From positions 62,001 to 126,000 of the forward strand of contig CDRNVI010000168.1 in assembly GCA_977017575.1 (NCBI GenBank): a stretch of 64,000 nt of DNA, given 5' to 3'. Positions 59,817 through 64,000 of this stretch are shown piece after piece; positions within the stretch are counted from its first letter, which is position 1; every line of letters starts with the position of its first letter. Source of the stretch: Paramoeba atlantica. Its lineage: Eukaryota; Discosea. The position numbers were made by a program, and so were the translations under genes. The notes under the pieces are model-generated. The model saw nothing but the letters and a program-made list of their open reading frames with translations, had not been told where the DNA came from and did not search any database.

Positions 59817-61340
59817 TTAAAAAACTGCTTCATCACTCTGTATCCAATCACTTTTCACAGGGTTCGCTACAGAAGAAAGAGGAGGATAAATTTTTCGAAG
59901 TTGCATTACATACTCACCCACAAAATAACCTTGCCTTTTCCAAGCGAACATCTCAGAGTAAGTATAAGGACCAAAGATTTCGGCAGTCTCATCCCCGAAA
60001 GCTCGATATTCCCAAGTAACTCCAACTTTGGACTCTATTTGTTCGAGTGTATCATCGTATATTTTTACATCACCCAAAGCAAGAGCTTCAGAGGAGTACG
60101 AAGTCAGCTCTTCAACAATTTTCCCTTTCTTTTGTCTCTCAAGTTTTTCTTTTTCTTCTGCTTCTTTTTCTTCTTGAGTTTGATCTTTTCTTTGTTTGCG
60201 ATTTGTTCTCATTTTTGAAGGAGGGGCAAAACGGCGAAGCGCTTGTTTCACAGTTTCACCACTGTTCAGGTATGGGATAATTTTCCTTCTAAATAGATTA
60301 ATCTCCACTTTGTTATCTTTTTGACCTTCTTTGACATCTTCTTCCATATCGTTTTCGCCACTTTCACTTGTATCTTCCTCTTCTTTTCCTTTCTTAGAAG
60401 TTGGATTGGGAAAGTAAGCATCACCCTGGGCGTCCACCCCTAAAAATGTGGATTAGAATTATAAATAAAAAAACGAAAAGATCTCTCTCTCTCTCTTTGT
60501 CTCCACACACACAAATGCAGTTGAAGAAAAGGACAAAAAAGAAAGGACAAACCTTCCATCACCCCATCAAACCATGGGTCATCTAACTCTTTTTGTTCTG
60601 CGGCATCACCAAACCTATTTTAGATTCAAAAAAATGAGAGAAGATCTCTTGGAAAGAAAGGGAGGAGTCGATTGTTTTTGAAACTCACTCTTTCTCTTTT
60701 GAAAAGTAGTTTGTTCTTTCTGATGAGGTTCTTAAAAACTGGGTCATTTTCTTTCTGACTTTTTGATCAAGGCAAAATTACCTGCGACGTTCGACGTAGT
60801 GTCCACCTTCATCAAATTTACCATAGTCAAGTTCTCGTTTCATATTAAATGGCTCAAGTCTGACCTCATCAGGTTTTTCCAGAAATCTTTTGAAATTGAG
60901 TTAACAAAACTTTGAGAAATTCTTGTTTCTGATAGAAAAGAGAAAAAATAGAAGAAACGAGGAGAAGAGAAAACAAACCTTGTTTTTGGGATTGTGTTGG
61001 TTTTCGTTTCTGATTCATCAATTTGGGTGTCATCAAGATCGTTTTTTTCTTCATAGAGAGGCTGTAAAAAGTCTGGAACAGGTTTTTTCTCCAATTTTCT
61101 TTTTTCTTCTTCTTCTTTTTCACTTTCTCGTCGATTCCCTCTGTCAATTTGCTCTTGCAATCCATCAACTTCGAGCGAATTGATGCTCCAAGAAGAAGAA
61201 GATGATGATGAAGACGAAGAGGAATTGGACGATGGAAGAGTATCTTCTGAAAATCGAACCCTCTTTTTTGGTTGTACTCTTGTTTCGTCAACTTCATCCT
61301 CCTGCTCTTCTTCCTCCCTTTTCCTCCCTCGTCTCTTCAT
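59817..61340 (-). CDS. CD2BP2: CD2BP2/LIN1-type GYF-domain protein (U5 snRNP)
   Basis: Exons (minus) 61340-60979, 60886-60782, 60614-60553 and 60439-59817; 383 residues. The N-terminus has basic and acidic segments (MKRRGRKREEEE, PKKRVRFSED) and a poly-Ser run. Conserved parts follow: EPFNMKRELDYGKFDEGGHY, DDPWFDGVMEGVD, NLFRRKIIPYLNSGETV. The C-terminal GYF domain reads WEYRAFGDETAEIFGPYTYS, then EMFAWKRQGYF. CD2BP2 (U5-52K, yeast Lin1) binds U5 snRNP through PRPF6-like partners before tri-snRNP assembly, and GYF domains bind proline-rich peptides. The order and length match the family. Confidence 0.92.
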
Positions 61341-61983
61341 TCTTGAGTTGGTAAAAATTCCCAAGTTCGTAAAAAAAAAAAATGAAAACGAAAAAAAGAG
61401 TGGTGTCCTTTTCAACCGGAGTGACACCATTAAAAAGTTCCAGACTTTTTGTGATGGTTTGAGCTATTTTGTTGTCTTCTTCACTTTGGATTGAAGGTCA
61501 AAAACTTTATTTTTTCTGTTTTCGAATATTATTGTTTCAGAACTGTTTTTGAAAAACTTTTGGGGTTCCCAGAGAGATTTTTTTCCTTTAATGTGGAAAA
61601 AATTTCCTTTTTAATGAAGCAGTAAGATGAAACACGATTTGAAAACCAGAAAGACCAATGACCAGGATGAGATCAATTTCTTTCTCGTTTTTGAATGCTC
61701 CGTCCCTGAATTTTCTCATCCAACCGGAGAAAAAACAACAAAATTGCTCAATTTGGGGGTTCATTTTTGTATCCCTAACTGAAGAAATTGAGATGTAAAT
61801 GATCCGATTTTCTGAGCATTTAAAAAATCAAATGTAGCACTTAAATTACGGCTCTATTTTTTTCTTTTGGTTGTTTTTTTTTTTTTTGTTGTTTTTTTTT
61901 TTGGTGGTTTTGGTGGCTTGGGCGAAGGAGGATACAAACTCTTTCTTCTTCTTCTTTTGTTTTTTTCCCCTCGCAAAAAGGAA
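61341..61983. other. Divergent intergenic region, no gene seen
   Basis: Between CD2BP2 (minus) and the LRR gene (plus). A G/T-rich tract occupies 61860-61925. No coding signal. Confidence 0.5.
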
Positions 61984-64000
61984 ATGGCTTTTCCGGGGAT
62001 CAAACAAGTCCAGGGCTTTCCTGGGACACGGCAGCATGCTGTTGTTGATGCAACGGCAGGTTTTTTTTTTTCAACCAAGAAGATTGGAAAAAACAGAGAG
62101 AAAGGAAAGAGATGAAGAGAATGTGGGAGAAAAAAAAAAAACTCTAAAATGTGAAATGAAAAAACAGATAATTCTCCACACCCTTTTCCTGGAATCAGAC
62201 AACATGCAGTTGTTGACAACACAAAAAGAAGTTCAAATTTCTTTTCTTTTCTCTCCTCTCGTTTCCACCACCCTCCTTTTTCTTGATCCATTCCCTTCCT
62301 TTTTTCTCCTCTCCCATCTCTCTTTCTCTTCAACGTTTTCTCTTCAACGTTTTCTCTTCTCTTCCTTGAAAGAAATTCCCTCTCTTCTTCTTCTCTTTCT
62401 TTCAATTGTTAAAAGATGAAAAAGCAGGTAGTGGCAGATCTATCACATTGGATAAAATCAAAAGTGGGCCAACAAGTCCTTCTGACGCAGCCTCTGGGCC
62501 ATCTTCTCCAAGAGATATTGTTTTGGAGGCTGATTTTCGAGCTCAACAACTTGATATTGTTCCTGGTGGTGTGTTCGCTTTGAAGGTTTTTCTCTTTTTC
62601 TCTTTGATGATTCTCTTTTGTTTTTCTCTTTGGCAATGTCTCCATTATGAGAAATATTTTGGTGACAATATTTCTTTTTATTCGATCTTTTCTCCCTTTT
62701 CCTTTCTTTTTCCCCCATTTAAATAACCAATCTTCTCTCATGATGATTAGGATTTGAGACGACTCCATTTGGATGACAATAGCATCAAAGAAATACCAGA
62801 AGCAATTGCCCACCTTACTTCTCTCAGACAACTCACATTGAAGGGAAATGGGCTCACTTCTCTCCCATTTACGATTGGAAAGAACCAAAATTTAATTTTA
62901 TTGGATTGTCGAATGAATGAATTGAACTCGCTCCCCTCTTCTTTGGAAAATCTGACCTGTTTGAGACATCTTCTTCTTCGTTCTAATTGTCTTGAGACAA
63001 TTGAGTTGGATGTTCAAGATAAAGTCGAACAAGAGAAGGAAGAAAAGGAGGAGGCGAAAGAAGAGCAAGGAGAGGAAGAGAAAGGGAAGGAAGAGAAAAA
63101 AAGGAAAGGGTCAAAAGCATCAAAAAGAGAAAAAGGAAAAGAAGAAGAAGAAGAGAAAGAAGAAGAGAAAGAAGAAGAGAAAAAAGAAGAGAAAGAAGAA
63201 GAGAAAGAAAACGAAACGGGTAAAAAGTGTATTTTTCCTCTTTCTGTGGAATATGTTGATTTACAAGACAATCGAATGACTTTTCTTCCTCCTGATATTG
63301 GCTTGTATCGAAATATTACTCTTTTGAGGTTGGCGAGTAATGCCATTATGAGTTTGCCAGACGGTTCTTTTTTTGTTGTCGTTTTATTTATTCTTTATTT
63401 CTTTTTGAAAATGTTTTGAAACGTTTTTTTGTTTGTGCTTATTTTTTTTTGGTTACTTTTGTTGTTCCGATTGAGTTCTAACATCTTTCTTTTTCTTTTT
63501 TAGAATTTGGAGATTTGGAATCACTTCAAGAACTCGATTTATCAAACAATTTATTGTGTTTTCTTCCTGAGTCTTTTCAAAATTTGAAAAAACTTCGAGG
63601 TTTGATTTTTTTTTAATTCAGTCTTTTTAATTTTTTTATATTAATTTTCTCTCCTCTCCCTCTCTTTCTCTCTCTCTCTCTCTCCTTTCCAACCCACAGA
63701 CTTAAATATCTCAAACAACAATCTTTCAATTTTCCCTGAACCGATCTTCCCTCTCTCTCTTTTAACAACTCTCGATATCTCTCACAACTCCATCAAGTCT
63801 ATTTCTCCAGGAATTCGAAATTTAACTCATTTGAAATCTCTTTTGATTTCAAACAATCATTTGGAGACTTTGCCTGATGAATTTTGTTCTCTTCTTTTAT
63901 TATCGAGGTTTTCTTCCTTCTTTTCTCTTCTTTTGACAACTTCTTCTTTCTTATTCAAAAACATTTTTTCAGGTTTGATATGTCTGAAAATAAAATCCAA
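61984..64000 (+). CDS. Leucine-rich-repeat protein (3' truncated by window)
   Basis: Exons 61984-62059, 62416-62585, 62751-63363, 63504-63599, 63700-63907 and 63973 onward. The first 80 residues are short and Ser/Pro-rich (MAFPGIKQVQGFPGTRQ; SGPTSPSDAASGPSSPRD). LRRs of the plant/Dictyostelium intracellular (Shoc2-like) type follow: LRRLHLDDNSIKEIPEAIAH, LRQLTLKGNGLTSLPFTIGK, LRLASNAIMSLPD, LQELDLSNNLLCFLPESFQN, LTTLDISHNSIKSISPGIRN. A 70-residue Lys/Glu insertion (63006-63222) splits the LRR array. Such proteins scaffold Ras and phosphatase signalling. Exon 1 is inferred by phase. A weak copy of it lies in intron 1 near 62165. Confidence 0.8.
62165..62213 (+). repeat. Copy of LRR-gene exon 1 sequence inside its first intron
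   Basis: ccttttcctggaatcagaca followed by acatgcagttgttgacaac matches exon 1 (ctttcctgggacacggcagc, atgctgttgttgatgcaac) and would encode FPGIRQHAVVDNT beside FPGTRQHAVVDAT in exon 1. A third, shorter match (cttttccggggatcaaaca) starts exon 1. Either a decayed duplicated exon or an alternative one. Confidence 0.55.

Noticed and set aside
1-64000. Transposons, retroelements, rRNA and CRISPR arrays
   Set aside because: No transposase, integrase or reverse-transcriptase motifs, long terminal repeats, rRNA core sequence or spaced repeats were recognised by eye; small non-autonomous elements could be missed.

Overview
This is a compact, intron-rich nuclear stretch from a unicellular eukaryote. 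The evidence is many short GT-AG introns (mostly 60-130 bases), a nuclear-type gene set (ARP5, bystin, CSN7, TRAPPC6, CCDC93, CD2BP2, histone H4, an eEF2 relative) and a tRNA-Asn with internal Pol III boxes. The lineage cannot be fixed from sequence alone; an amoeboid or other free-living protist fits. Introns are extremely T/C-rich on the coding strand and most 5' splice sites read GT followed by pyrimidines (gttttt, gtttct). Coding parts were therefore assembled by hand from exons, using reading phase and family resemblance; no model has transcript support.

Layout: 1-2.2 kb, two tandem Rab-like GTPases. 2.3-11 kb, an MBOAT/wax-synthase-like enzyme, a possible GOLD-type secretory protein, a GPI-anchored-type protein, a membrane thioredoxin and a 14-exon prolyl 4-hydroxylase. 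11-17.6 kb, an unknown protein, three Rho/Rac-like GTPases lacking key catalytic residues, a multi-spanning membrane protein and a sulfotransferase. 17.6-20.6 kb, an eEF2 paralogue whose G domain is destroyed. 20.7-29.5 kb, an unknown protein, actin-related protein 5 (17 exons, with a tRNA gene in one intron), an acidic nuclear-looking protein and a 3-beta-HSD-type dehydrogenase. 29.8-37.4 kb, a membrane-anchored family II inorganic pyrophosphatase, a Ras-like pseudo-GTPase, a sedolisin/TPP1 protease and a one-LIM protein. 37.8-46.5 kb, an unknown protein, TRAPPC6, CSN7, CCDC93, NAD kinase and a GST. 47-50.5 kb, a duplicated receptor-like gene pair followed by a GST gene fragment. 50.8-55 kb, bystin and three unusual histone H4 genes (one frameshifted). 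55.2-59.7 kb, two 2-oxoglutarate oxygenases with different N-terminal domains, ubiquitin-like fragments and an H3-like relic. 59.8-64 kb, CD2BP2/LIN1 and the start of a leucine-rich-repeat gene.

The main theme is local duplication followed by sharp divergence of normally very conserved proteins. Small GTPases appear with N-terminal glycine (myristoylation-type) starts, no prenylation cysteines and a shared NVK-type C-terminus, and several have lost hydrolysis or nucleotide-binding motifs. The eEF2 relative has lost its GTP-binding site but keeps the diphthamide loop. H4 copies have rebuilt tails. One oxygenase core has been joined to either a ubiquitin-like or a coiled-coil front end. These are the best candidates for undescribed biology here.
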